DNA from: HT1-32 sp040219025
GTDB taxonomy: Bacteria; Pseudomonadota; Alphaproteobacteria; Rhodospirillales; HT1-32
DNA: 64,000 nucleotides
Direction of reading: 5' to 3'
NCBI GenBank assembly: GCA_040219025.1
Contig: JAVJTE010000027.1
Span: 1 to 64,000, forward strand
Below the pieces are notes generated by a model that did not search any database, was not told the DNA's origin, and saw nothing but the letters and a program-made list of their open reading frames with translations. Below are positions 17,338 through 25,572 of the stretch, piece after piece. How positions within the stretch are numbered: position 1 is the first letter of the stretch; each line of letters opens with the position of its first letter. Both the position numbers and the translations under genes were made by a program.

Positions 17338-18327
17338 TTACTTCCCGGAGACGGCCTTGACCACGTCAGCGGCGGTCTGGCCGCCTTCCTTGACGAAGCG
17401 GTCAATAACGCCGGTTGTGGCATCAACCCAGAGCTGACGTTCTGCCGGGGTCAGGTTGATGACCGTCATCTTCGGGGTCACTTCGGCGATGGCGTCTTCC
17501 TCTTCCTTGTAGATCGCATCGCGAAGCTGCTGCTCAACTTCGGAAGCGGCATCCAGCACGATCTTCTGATGTGCCGGGGACAGGCTGTTGAAGAAGTCGT
17601 TGTTCATCACGGCAACGAACTCGATGGCGCTGTCGAAGGTCAGCGTCATATGGTTCATCACTTCAAACAGCTTGCGGGATTTCACGGCGGAGACGCCGGT
17701 CATGCCGACATCGACCGCACCCTGCTGATAGGCAAGGAACTGCTTCGATCCGGACATCAGGGTCGGTGCGCCGCCGAGCGCCTCAACCGTCCAGCCCAGC
17801 ACCTTGCCGTAGGTGCGGACCTTCTTGTTCTGCATGTCCGCCGGTGTGCGGATGGCCACATCGTTCGACAGATAGACGTTCCGTCCGAAGGCCTGCCACC
17901 AGAGGATTTTGGCATTGGTTTCCTTCAGCACGGCAGCGTCCAGCACTTCACGCATGGTCGAGCCGGTCGCGACCGACTGGCGCAGATGCGCTTCGTCGCG
18001 GAAGAAGAACGGCAGGCTGATCACATCAACCGCCGGTACCGAGCCGGCAAAACGGCCAAGGAACACGGAACCTGCCTCGATGGCGCCGGAGCCGACAGCC
18101 TCCGGAACTTCGTTGTCCTTGAACAGCTGGGCCGAGTGGAACAGCTGCAGCTTCAGTTCACCATTCGATTTCTCTTCGATGATCTTCTGGAAAGCGAGCC
18201 AGTTCTGACCCAGCGAATGGCTCTGCGGCAACTGCAGCGTCACCCGGATGGTGGTTTCCGCCTGTGCGGTGGTGGCGACAGTCATCGCCATGGCAATGCC
18301 GGCAGCGGCGGCCAGTAGTTTCTTCAT
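17338..18327 (-). CDS. TRAP transporter substrate-binding protein (DctP)
   Basis: A 329-residue periplasmic binding protein with signal peptide (cleavage about AQA-ETT, residues 22-25). DctP-family landmarks include VISLPFFFRDEAHLRQ, KILWWQAFGRNVYLSNDVAIRTPADMQNKKVRTYG (selective arginine region) and FEVMNHMTLTFDSAIEFVAVMNNDFFNSLSPAHQKIVLDA. It is first in the operon and should bind an organic acid; identity open. A RidA-family gene lies 127 bp upstream on the same strand. Confidence 0.94.
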   Translation of the reverse strand: MKKLLAAAAGIAMAMTVATTAQAETTIRVTLQLPQSHSLGQNWLAFQKIIEEKSNGELKLQLFHSAQLFKDNEVPEAVGSGAIEAGSVFLGRFAGSVPAVDVISLPFFFRDEAHLRQSVATGSTMREVLDAAVLKETNAKILWWQAFGRNVYLSNDVAIRTPADMQNKKVRTYGKVLGWTVEALGGAPTLMSGSKQFLAYQQGAVDVGMTGVSAVKSRKLFEVMNHMTLTFDSAIEFVAVMNNDFFNSLSPAHQKIVLDAASEVEQQLRDAIYKEEEDAIAEVTPKMTVINLTPAERQLWVDATTGVIDRFVKEGGQTAADVVKAVSGK

Positions 18328-18454
18328 TGTCTTCTCCCTTGATATTTGTTGGCAGTGCTCGGAACTGGATGCAGAAAGTCAGACAGGCATTTTCCTGTCA
18401 AGTTTCTATGCGTCAAAAACGGAGGCACCGGCTTTGCGGAATGACAGAACTGTC

Positions 18455-18877
18455 TCAGCCGCCCGGAGGCAAAAACCGCTGGTGCGGGATCACGGCAACG
18501 GGGGTCAGTTCGACCAGAAAATCCTCATGACCCAGACCGGCAACCATGACCGAGGTGCTGACCGGCGGATCGGCATCGCCGAGTAACTCAGCGCGAACGG
18601 CCTGAATGGCCGGCAAGTCCTCGCGTCTCAGAAACCAGGTGGTGACGGCGACCAGATCGGCAAGCCCGCCGCCGGCTTCCGCCAGCAGCAGCTCGATATT
18701 CCGGAACGCCTGCCGGGTCTGCAGGCCGGCATCACCCGGCCCGACAATTCGTTCATCGGCATCCCAGGCAACCTGCCCGGTCAGATGAACAACAACGCCG
18801 TCCGGCTCGGCCATCCCCATACTGAACCCGCGACCCCGGGCCGCCCAGACCCCGGTCGAGGAAAACCCCTGTGCCAT
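18455..18877 (-). CDS. RidA/YjgF-family protein
   Basis: A 140-residue member of the RidA family, trimeric enzymes that hydrolyse reactive enamine/imine intermediates from amino-acid metabolism or act in specific catabolic routes. Visible features are the N-terminal GVVVHLTGQVAWDADERIVGPGDAGLQTRQAFRNIELLLAEAG and the valine/threonine-rich VAVTTWFL strand. The canonical RidA active-site arginine (in an ...CRVE-like motif) is not obvious, so it may be a divergent subgroup. Placed upstream of the TRAP operon, which hints at catabolism of a nitrogen-containing substrate. Confidence 0.85.
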   Translation of the reverse strand: MAQGFSSTGVWAARGRGFSMGMAEPDGVVVHLTGQVAWDADERIVGPGDAGLQTRQAFRNIELLLAEAGGGLADLVAVTTWFLRREDLPAIQAVRAELLGDADPPVSTSVMVAGLGHEDFLVELTPVAVIPHQRFLPPGG

Positions 18878-18994
18878 ATCGCCTGTTCTCCGAACTGTTT
18901 TCCGGCCAGCAGACTGACGGTAAATCGCAAGAACCTCCAGCCAACCCTCTGGACCTTGCCGCCTCCCTGACTAATATGGCGCCGTCGCTACGGG

Positions 18995-19068
18995 GGGCCT
19001 GTAGCTCAACTGGTTAGAGCCGGCCGCTCATAACGGTCTGGTTGCAGGTTCGAGTCCTGCCGGGCCCA
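18995..19068 (+). tRNA. tRNA with CAT anticodon, probably tRNA-Ile2
   Basis: A complete cloverleaf: acceptor GGGCCTG/CGGGCCC with one G-T pair, anticodon stem GGCCG/CGGTC with loop CTCATAA (anticodon CAT), T arm GCAGG-TTCGAGT-CCTGC. The 3' CCA is encoded (19069-19071). CAT tRNAs can be initiator, elongator Met or Ile2. C4 and C5 in the acceptor stem are the features the lysidine synthetase TilS prefers, favouring Ile2. The 3' end is the integration site of the adjacent mobile element. Confidence 0.9.
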
Positions 19069-20640
19069 CCACTCCCGAACAAAAGCGGGCACCTTGTCTG
19101 TGCCTGACTGTTCTCCCTCAGAAATCGCAGTCGCAAGTGCAGATTTCGAGCCAAAGATACGCACTTCCGTATCATCAACCTCAATGCGATCCACAAACAA
19201 ATTCAGATAACGTTTTCTGAAACTGCTATCCTTGTCGCGGAGTTTCAGGCGAACCGATTTGGCAAAGCGATCAATATTTTTATCCGACAATGGCACGGCT
19301 GGCAGATTGTCCCGGCGTTTTCGCACGCTGGTCTGACGGATCAACTCATCACGCTGTAGTTCAAATGAAGCGAGTTTGGCTTTGAAGCCGTCACTGTTGC
19401 CAACCAGTCCGTCAGCAACAGCATCCATAAGGCGGTCGATTCTCAATTCAACTGCCCGCAGTTCCGAGCGGAGGCGTTTCTCTTCAAGATGTCCATCATC
19501 AGCTTTGCCGGAATTACGCCGAACCAGTTCGTTGATAATGATCTTGATACGGTCTCTCTGGAAAAGGGTCTGTTCAAGCTCAGAGAGAATCAACTCGTCC
19601 AGCTTCTCCATTGGAACACTCCGCCCGCCACAGCCTTGCGGCCCCTTGGTCGAACGTGAATTGCATGTGTAGTAGCGATACCGCCCGCTTTTGCCGGTTC
19701 GCAGGGTCATGCCTCCGCCACAGGATGCACATTTTGCCAGTCCGGTAAGCAGTGTAGGACCATTTACGATACGGGGCGGCGTAACTGAGGGGCGGCGACT
19801 GGCGAGCATTTGCTGCACAACGTCGAAGGTCTGCGGTTCAATGATTACAGGCGTTTCCAGCGACACCCATTCTTCAACGGGCTTCAGGGTGCGGGTTTTA
19901 TGATTACGTTTGTTGAAATGGTGGATGCCTTTGCAGGTTGTGTTTGTCAGAATTTTATGGACGAGACTTGAGTGGAAGAGCTTCCCGCTTCGGGTGCGCA
20001 GTCCCTTACCATTGAGAATATCAACAATGACGCGAACGCCTTTCCCATGTTGATAGTGGTCAAATATCTGCTTAACGGTTTCAGCCTCTGTCGGCTCAAT
20101 CGCCAGCCGTTTCTTGATCACGTCTGATCGGACATCAACCGCAACTGCCTTATATCCATAAGGAGGTTGCGCACCATTCCAGAAGCCCTGCCTTGTGTTC
20201 TCCTTCATGGCGCGGAGAACATGCTTTGCGGTCTCCTTGCTCTGATATTCATCAAACAGATTCAGGATCTGGCGCACCATGTCGCCCATCGGGTCAGTAC
20301 CAAGTTCCTGGGTAATCGAGATAACTTCAACGCCCTGTTTCGCCAGTTTCCGGCGATAGAACTCAAACTGGTAGGCGTCTCTGAAAAACCGGGAGAAGCT
20401 GTGAACAATGATTACATCGAAAGTAGCTGGCCTAAACGAAGCCTCTTCAACCATCTTCTGAAATGCCGGGCGCTTGTCATCAGTCGCTGATGCCCCCGGT
20501 TCCACAAACTCACAGGCCACTTTCCAGCCCTTACGCTGACAATAGGCTTCAGCCTGTCGGCGTTGGTCAGGAATCGAGAGGTCTTTCTCGGCCTGCCGCG
20601 TTGTGGACACGCGTAGATAGAGAGCAGCTTTCTTTTCCAT
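19006..20640 (-). CDS. Large serine recombinase (integrase)
   Basis: A 544-residue site-specific recombinase. The resolvase domain (about 1-150) has the nucleophile S12 in YLRVST. The recombinase domain (~160-265) includes PPYGYKAV. A zinc ribbon (CASCGGGM...CNSRS...GC, ~310-345) and a long coiled-coil region (~360-440) follow. I chose the ATG at 20640 over an upstream TTG. The last 18 codons after WWA are antisense to the tRNA, and the stop lies in its D arm, so this tail is supplied by the host. In the excised circle the tail would differ (GEDEGGQWVVLVSLSKL, then stop). It probably catalyses integration into the tRNA 3' end. Confidence 0.96.
   Translation of the reverse strand: MEKKAALYLRVSTTRQAEKDLSIPDQRRQAEAYCQRKGWKVACEFVEPGASATDDKRPAFQKMVEEASFRPATFDVIIVHSFSRFFRDAYQFEFYRRKLAKQGVEVISITQELGTDPMGDMVRQILNLFDEYQSKETAKHVLRAMKENTRQGFWNGAQPPYGYKAVAVDVRSDVIKKRLAIEPTEAETVKQIFDHYQHGKGVRVIVDILNGKGLRTRSGKLFHSSLVHKILTNTTCKGIHHFNKRNHKTRTLKPVEEWVSLETPVIIEPQTFDVVQQMLASRRPSVTPPRIVNGPTLLTGLAKCASCGGGMTLRTGKSGRYRYYTCNSRSTKGPQGCGGRSVPMEKLDELILSELEQTLFQRDRIKIIINELVRRNSGKADDGHLEEKRLRSELRAVELRIDRLMDAVADGLVGNSDGFKAKLASFELQRDELIRQTSVRKRRDNLPAVPLSDKNIDRFAKSVRLKLRDKDSSFRKRYLNLFVDRIEVDDTEVRIFGSKSALATAISEGEQSGTDKVPAFVREWWARQDSNLQPDRYERPALTS
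19064..19072. repeat. attL core, GCCCACCAC
   Basis: The left copy of the 9-bp direct repeat spans the end of the tRNA acceptor, the encoded CCA and one more base. It lies inside the recombinase reading frame (codons for WWA). Confidence 0.7.
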
Positions 20641-20664
20641 GACCAATGCCTTCAGTTTGTTTAC

Positions 20665-20814
20665 TCAGTCATCTTGAACCATGGCTGAGAGAATGTTGAG
20701 TAAATGCTCTTCGTAGAGTTCCAGTTCAGCTTCAGTAACAGGCAGATCATCCTGCCAGTCATAAGAAACCATCATTTCAGGAACCCGCTTTTCAGTCGAT
20801 TCTGCGTTGGGCAC
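20665..20814 (-). CDS. Small acidic protein (49 aa)
   Basis: A GTG-initiated 49-codon frame ending 24 bp before the recombinase start. AAAGGAGG lies 10 bases upstream of the GTG. An ATG four bases before the GTG gives only 8 codons, so GTG is preferred. The product is acidic and probably helical (TEAELELYEEHLLNILSAMV); no family recognised. Being adjacent to and co-directional with the recombinase, it could be a directionality factor or an upstream regulator, but this is only positional inference. Confidence 0.5.
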   Translation of the reverse strand: MPNAESTEKRVPEMMVSYDWQDDLPVTEAELELYEEHLLNILSAMVQDD

Positions 20815-20844
20815 TCATTGGGAACCTCCTTTCATGCCAGGATG

Positions 20845-21051
20845 CTACCGGCCCGTTCCATACCTTGCCTTGCCTGATGATCCGTTACACAGATCATCGA
20901 TGTCACGGGCGAGACCTTTACGCCCGAACTCCTCCAGAACCACTTTCCGGTAAGCCTGAAACTGACCCTGCGGCAAAGCCGCTTCAGCAACAGTCAGAAT
21001 GCGGTTCATACGCTGATTAACGGCACTCATGATTTCCCGTGGATCACTCAT
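20845..21051 (-). CDS. Hypothetical small protein (68 aa)
   Basis: A 68-residue frame starting MSDPREIMSAVNQRMNRIL. The N-terminal ~50 residues should be helical and amphipathic; the C-terminal tail is basic and glycine-rich. Not recognised. It lies co-directional between the MerR-like regulator and the recombinase, so probably belongs to the element's integration/regulation module. Confidence 0.55.
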   Translation of the reverse strand: MSDPREIMSAVNQRMNRILTVAEAALPQGQFQAYRKVVLEEFGRKGLARDIDDLCNGSSGKARYGTGR

Positions 21052-21148
21052 CCGGCAACCTCATGAGGTCGGGATTCTGCTTTCTGAGACGGCCCGTTGA
21101 ACAATCGCGCCAACCGGACATTTGTTGTCTTTTGATGGCCAAAAAAAC

Positions 21149-21664
21149 TCATGCCTCCCGACGGGCATAAACACTGTCCATAAGTGTCGTCATGTTGATC
21201 AGAATTGAGCTGGTGGATAAACGATTCAGCGAATCTGCTTCTTCATCAAAGTCATCGAACATATGGACGTTTGCCCCGATGAACTTTCCTGTTTCAGGAT
21301 CGATTTCCCACGACACCTGAATATATGAATTGTTCTCGGTTTCTGTCTGTAGAATGTAGAGGCCGCCGTCACCATCCCAATGCTCATAAAGCTCCTTCGA
21401 GACATGCTGAAGGATATCGATATTTGCGCCGTATCGTGAAAGTTCCAACAGGACAGTCGCAATTTCCAGAGTCGGCTGCTCTTCATATAACCGAGGGATA
21501 CCCTTACCCGTTTTCTTCTCGCTACAGGTCCGTATCAGATCATTCTCGGTCCAATGCCGTAACTGGCGCATAGTCCTGGAGACGCCTTGATCCGTGCGAT
21601 CAAAAGCTATCAGATCAGCAATATCCTTTACGGTTATCAGTTCTCCGGAGTTGTTCACATTCAT
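21149..21664 (-). CDS. MerR-like DNA-binding regulator of the element
   Basis: A 171-residue protein whose first ~75 residues look like a MerR-type helix-turn-helix (LITVKDIADLIAFDRTDQGVSRTMRQLRHWTENDLIRT...GIPRLYEEQ). An acidic domain of about 95 residues without recognised motifs follows. Such regulators control integration/excision or cargo genes in mobile elements. The upstream interval has two TTATAAGAC direct repeats that may be its sites. The gene is divergent from the Mokosh operon, so it could also regulate that. Confident about the DNA-binding fold; role inferred. Confidence 0.7.
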   Translation of the reverse strand: MNVNNSGELITVKDIADLIAFDRTDQGVSRTMRQLRHWTENDLIRTCSEKKTGKGIPRLYEEQPTLEIATVLLELSRYGANIDILQHVSKELYEHWDGDGGLYILQTETENNSYIQVSWEIDPETGKFIGANVHMFDDFDEEADSLNRLSTSSILINMTTLMDSVYARREA

Positions 21665-22011
21665 AAGTCAGCGTGCCATTTTTTAGTTGATTGATAATTC
21701 ACTTATAAGACATCGAATGTTTTAATGTCAAGATTATAAGACGTGATTTGTCTTCCTGCCTGTAACAAATTTACACCGAAGAAGACCACGTAAGTTGAAG
21801 CTGTGATATGAGATCACGTTTTGAAGATTCTCTTAGCCTCAATCACAGCTGGTGCTTGCATGAAGTTCTCGTATAGATAATCTATTAGAGGTAACCGAAC
21901 TATTTTAAAGTATATTTTTCGGAAACCGATGCTAAGTGAAAAATGACACGCGCACACCGCTTCTGTCCATATTGATAGCTATGGGGCTGCAACTAAACTG
22001 AAGAGGGAACA
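21665..22011. promoter_or_regulatory. AT-rich divergent control region with TTATAAGAC repeats
   Basis: 347 bp with no gene between the regulator (minus) and the defence operon (plus). The 9-mer TTATAAGAC occurs at 21703-21711 and 21734-21742, 31 bp apart (about three helical turns, same face), close to the regulator start. The far side ends in AGAGGGAACA, a ribosome site for the helicase gene. Promoters for both directions should lie here; none is called precisely. Confidence 0.45.
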
Positions 22012-25000
22012 ATGCCTCCACAATCAAGACGCCGCCAAGGGGATTTCCTAAAACCATACCGGATCGATTCGCGTTACCTTTTACGACCTGACCATAAAAG
22101 AGGGCGCCCGGGGATTCTATCAGGCGAAAACGAGTCCGGTGATCCAGTCATTATTAAAGAATGGCGCAGAGATTCCGCCGGAAATGATGCCGAGCTAAGA
22201 GAAATTTGGCACCATGAGATCCGCCAACTCCATCGCCTCGGAGGATACCCGAAGGCATCTGATTTTATCGCAACACTGCAGCATACTGGCTGGGATGACA
22301 TAGGCTTCTATTTAGTTCTCGACCCAGGGCAACGTCGTCCGCTCGCAACAATCATTGAACACGGCATAAAATCTAACTGGCTTTCCAACCCAAGACTTCC
22401 TGCTAATCGGTCTTTGCTGTGGAAGAACCTGAAGCGCGTATGCGCTGGGTTAGAGACACTTCATTCTCAAGGTCTCCTCCATAAAAATTTGGACAATTGG
22501 TCAATCCTGACCTCAAGCGGAGAAGAACCAGACTTCCAACTTACAGGGTTTGAATGGTCAATTCGATTAGTCGGAGCGGCAACGAAACAATCAAAACAGA
22601 AATCACCAAACAATCCGACAGGTGAACCCGCATCATTCTTATCAGATTGGCGGGATTTTGGCGTATTGGCAGCCGAACTCTTGAATGTTCAGATAAGCCA
22701 CATTAAAGACCCTAAAATTCCACCTTCAGGAATAGCCGACCACCTCCTTACGGAAGAATCTCGCCTACTTAGGAACCTACTCCAAATAGATGTTTTGGAT
22801 CGACTAGATGGTGAAGTAGTTGAACAACGGATTTCAAATATTATTCGTTTATTAGAAGCTGAAATTGCTGCTCGTGACGCTAAATTTTATTTAGTAGTTC
22901 GGTTAGGAACCAATTCAGATCTATCCAAAGAAATAAGAACTGCCTCTGGTGATGAAATTGAAATAGATTCATATAGAGAACAAACTGAATTTATAATGGA
23001 TGACTTACGACAGAACTCCCTTCTCATTGGTGTGAAGACTGAAACAGGAGACGGGTTTCGCTTGATACTAGAGGGTTCGAAACTTATTTACCAAATAAAT
23101 CCCTACAATCATAGTAATTCAAGTTCTTCAAATACATGGGAAGTCGCATACACTGAAGAATGCGAAAGGAAGTTTCCAGCTAGTGTGAACATAATTAGTC
23201 AAGTTGAGCTACCAACTAACTCTCTAGAAGTAATGACTAATAGGGATGCAAAGAAACGGTACGGACGCCTAAGAGGAAAGCTCAGCAGTTGGGAATCATT
23301 AAGACGCGAATTCATATCTCAGCAGCCTAACCGGGACCGGGACGCCAAACTTCATCAAGCATTAGCGCTTACACAGTTTTTAGAAGCCCTTTTTGCTGTG
23401 GCCGATTCGTTTCCTGTCGAAATAGTAAGCCAAGAAAATAGGGAAGACGGAAGTCTTCTAATGGTTAAAGCACGCTCGGATGCTGACCGAGATTCTCTTT
23501 CAGTCGCTATCGGAATGAAACCTCCAGCCCTCCGACTTGACGACGCCCTTGTTAAAGACAAACGGGGCGGAGATTGGGTATTAACGGAAGCAAAATACCT
23601 GGGGGACAGAGCACCAACAGATACACTTTGGAAGTTTGAGGCTAAGCCGAGCGCACCTTCCGGTCCCGAACACTATCAATTTATTGGGACGAACACTCCC
23701 GGGCATTTAGAAGATCCAGTTCTCATACCAGGGGACTTCTCCGGACGTGACATCCAATTTCAAAGAAGATTGAAAGCCCTACGTGCTCTTGCTGACCATT
23801 CAGAGCTTTTGTGGATGCTTGTCGACCCAAGAAGACGAATCTTAGACACGCATGTGCCTGTGGAAGCTAATGACGCTTTTTCTGATTTAGACGATTCTAA
23901 GCAGCAAGCAGTTAAAGAAATCATTGAAACGCTCCCCCTCTATCTCGTCCAAGGGCCCCCAGGCGTGGGGAAGACTCGCATGGTTCGAGAACTCGTAAAG
24001 GATACTTTCGAAAATGACCAAACTGCCCGCCTACTACTAAGCGCACAAAGTAATGCGGCAGTAGATCATTTAATGGAGACAGTTCGCGAGTCGTTTCAAG
24101 ATAACACTAATGATATTTTAATTGTTAGGTGTCGTTCACGCGACAATACACGAGAGCCAGGTCCCTATGAAATCGAGAATCAATTAAAGGGTGTCGTAAG
24201 CAGATTTTCTGAAAGCGACCTTGTTAAAAATTCAGATCCAGCACTTCATGAAAACGTAAGAAACCTTGCGTCAGAAATTATGGGTGAAGGAAAATCCAAT
24301 CTGATTAGACACAGTTCTAACCGAAATGCAAAACAAGCAATTGAAGGTTTAGTTGTCAGGTCGGCAAACATCGTGTTTGCAACAACAAACTCATATGAAC
24401 TCGAACGATTAATAGACGAGCGAAATCAATTTGATTGGTCAATAATTGAAGAAGCCGGTAAAGCGACAGGAGGCGAGTTATTATCACCGCTATTGCTTTC
24501 GCACCGTCGCTTAATGATTGGAGATCACAAACAACTCTCTCCATTTGGATCAGAACGCATAATTAAACTATTAGATAATCCTGAAACTGTACTTAATGCA
24601 CTAAAAGTCGGACAAGGGTATATTAGTAGAAACCTTCGAGACCCATCAACAGATGAAATACTAGATGAAATAAACGATGAAAAAAGTCATGAAATAGGAT
24701 CTATTTGTGCATTGTCATTGGATTGTCTGTTGTTGTTTGAGCGGTTAATTGAGAATGAATTTCTACACCAGAAAAAAAAATCAAAAACAAGAAAAATCGC
24801 GCATCAACTAAATGAGCAACACCGAATGCACCCTGCGATTGCCCGTTTAGTATCTCGTTGTTTTTATGAAGATCGATTAAATTCTCATCCTTCCGCTATT
24901 GAGCGATTTAGAAACACCACAAGTCCGATAAAATCTGACGATACAAAGCGTCTTCCTATTACTCCAATCACCGTAATTGATATGCCCTACGTACAAAATA

Positions 25001-25572
25001 CAGTCGGCATGCGAAAGGGCGAGGAACAACCGCGCTGGCACAACTCATTAGAAATTGAGGCAGCAAAAAATGTGCTTGAACTATTATCAAGTAAGTCCAA
25101 TTCAGGGACCCAACCAAGCCTTGCAATTCTTTCACCATATAGTGTGCAGGTCGAAAAATTAAAATTAATGATAGAAGAAACTAATTCTGTTGCTGAGAAA
25201 TTAAAATGTTTTAGACCAGCCATTGGACCAAATGAATACTGCGGTACTGTTGATTCATTTCAGGGTAACGAAGCAGATATTGTTTTAGTATCCATGGTTC
25301 GAAACAACCATCATTCGGGTATTAGGCCAGCTCTTGGTTTCTTAAGTGATTCAAGGCGGATGAACGTTTTGATAAGTCGGGCTAAATGGCGTCTTATTTT
25401 AATATATTCTTCGGAATTTATTAGGCACGTACTGGACGCGTCCCAAGGGACAGAGTCCAGACAGGAGGTCGAGTTTCTTCATAGAATGCTCGAAGGTATC
25501 GAGGTGGAACGAAAAGAAAGTAATGCAGTAATTATCCCATTTGATAGGCTTATTAGGGAGGCAAAAAGATGA
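22012..25572 (+). CDS. Mokosh type I helicase MkoA: pseudokinase-like domain + SF1 helicase
   Basis: A 1186-residue protein. Residues ~15-290 have a serine/threonine-kinase layout: VIIK with K49, then H157-K-N in place of HRD and LTGF near 177-180 in place of DFG, so the catalytic aspartates appear lost. The C-terminal half is a COG1112/Upf1-like SF1 helicase: GPPGVGKT (~648), IIEEAGKA (~811), GDHKQLSP (~838), EQHRMHP (~935), DSFQGNEADIVLVSMVRNN (~1082) and RMNVLISRAKWRL (~1117). A kinase-like + COG1112 helicase followed by a PLD nuclease is the published type I Mokosh anti-phage design. Its stop overlaps mkoB by 4 bp. Codon use is AT-rich, unlike the host. Confidence 0.88.
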   Translation: MPPQSRRRQGDFLKPYRIDSRYLLRPDHKRGRPGILSGENESGDPVIIKEWRRDSAGNDAELREIWHHEIRQLHRLGGYPKASDFIATLQHTGWDDIGFYLVLDPGQRRPLATIIEHGIKSNWLSNPRLPANRSLLWKNLKRVCAGLETLHSQGLLHKNLDNWSILTSSGEEPDFQLTGFEWSIRLVGAATKQSKQKSPNNPTGEPASFLSDWRDFGVLAAELLNVQISHIKDPKIPPSGIADHLLTEESRLLRNLLQIDVLDRLDGEVVEQRISNIIRLLEAEIAARDAKFYLVVRLGTNSDLSKEIRTASGDEIEIDSYREQTEFIMDDLRQNSLLIGVKTETGDGFRLILEGSKLIYQINPYNHSNSSSSNTWEVAYTEECERKFPASVNIISQVELPTNSLEVMTNRDAKKRYGRLRGKLSSWESLRREFISQQPNRDRDAKLHQALALTQFLEALFAVADSFPVEIVSQENREDGSLLMVKARSDADRDSLSVAIGMKPPALRLDDALVKDKRGGDWVLTEAKYLGDRAPTDTLWKFEAKPSAPSGPEHYQFIGTNTPGHLEDPVLIPGDFSGRDIQFQRRLKALRALADHSELLWMLVDPRRRILDTHVPVEANDAFSDLDDSKQQAVKEIIETLPLYLVQGPPGVGKTRMVRELVKDTFENDQTARLLLSAQSNAAVDHLMETVRESFQDNTNDILIVRCRSRDNTREPGPYEIENQLKGVVSRFSESDLVKNSDPALHENVRNLASEIMGEGKSNLIRHSSNRNAKQAIEGLVVRSANIVFATTNSYELERLIDERNQFDWSIIEEAGKATGGELLSPLLLSHRRLMIGDHKQLSPFGSERIIKLLDNPETVLNALKVGQGYISRNLRDPSTDEILDEINDEKSHEIGSICALSLDCLLLFERLIENEFLHQKKKSKTRKIAHQLNEQHRMHPAIARLVSRCFYEDRLNSHPSAIERFRNTTSPIKSDDTKRLPITPITVIDMPYVQNTVGMRKGEEQPRWHNSLEIEAAKNVLELLSSKSNSGTQPSLAILSPYSVQVEKLKLMIEETNSVAEKLKCFRPAIGPNEYCGTVDSFQGNEADIVLVSMVRNNHHSGIRPALGFLSDSRRMNVLISRAKWRLILIYSSEFIRHVLDASQGTESRQEVEFLHRMLEGIEVERKESNAVIIPFDRLIREAKR

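Noticed and set aside
17041..18318. 425-codon plus-strand open frame opposite the TRAP genes
   Set aside because: Antisense to clear DctQ and DctP genes, no ribosome site, no recognisable domain.
18995..19068. Assignment as elongator tRNA-Met
   Set aside because: Same anticodon, but C4 and C5 of the acceptor stem favour the lysidine-modified tRNA-Ile2; not fully excluded.
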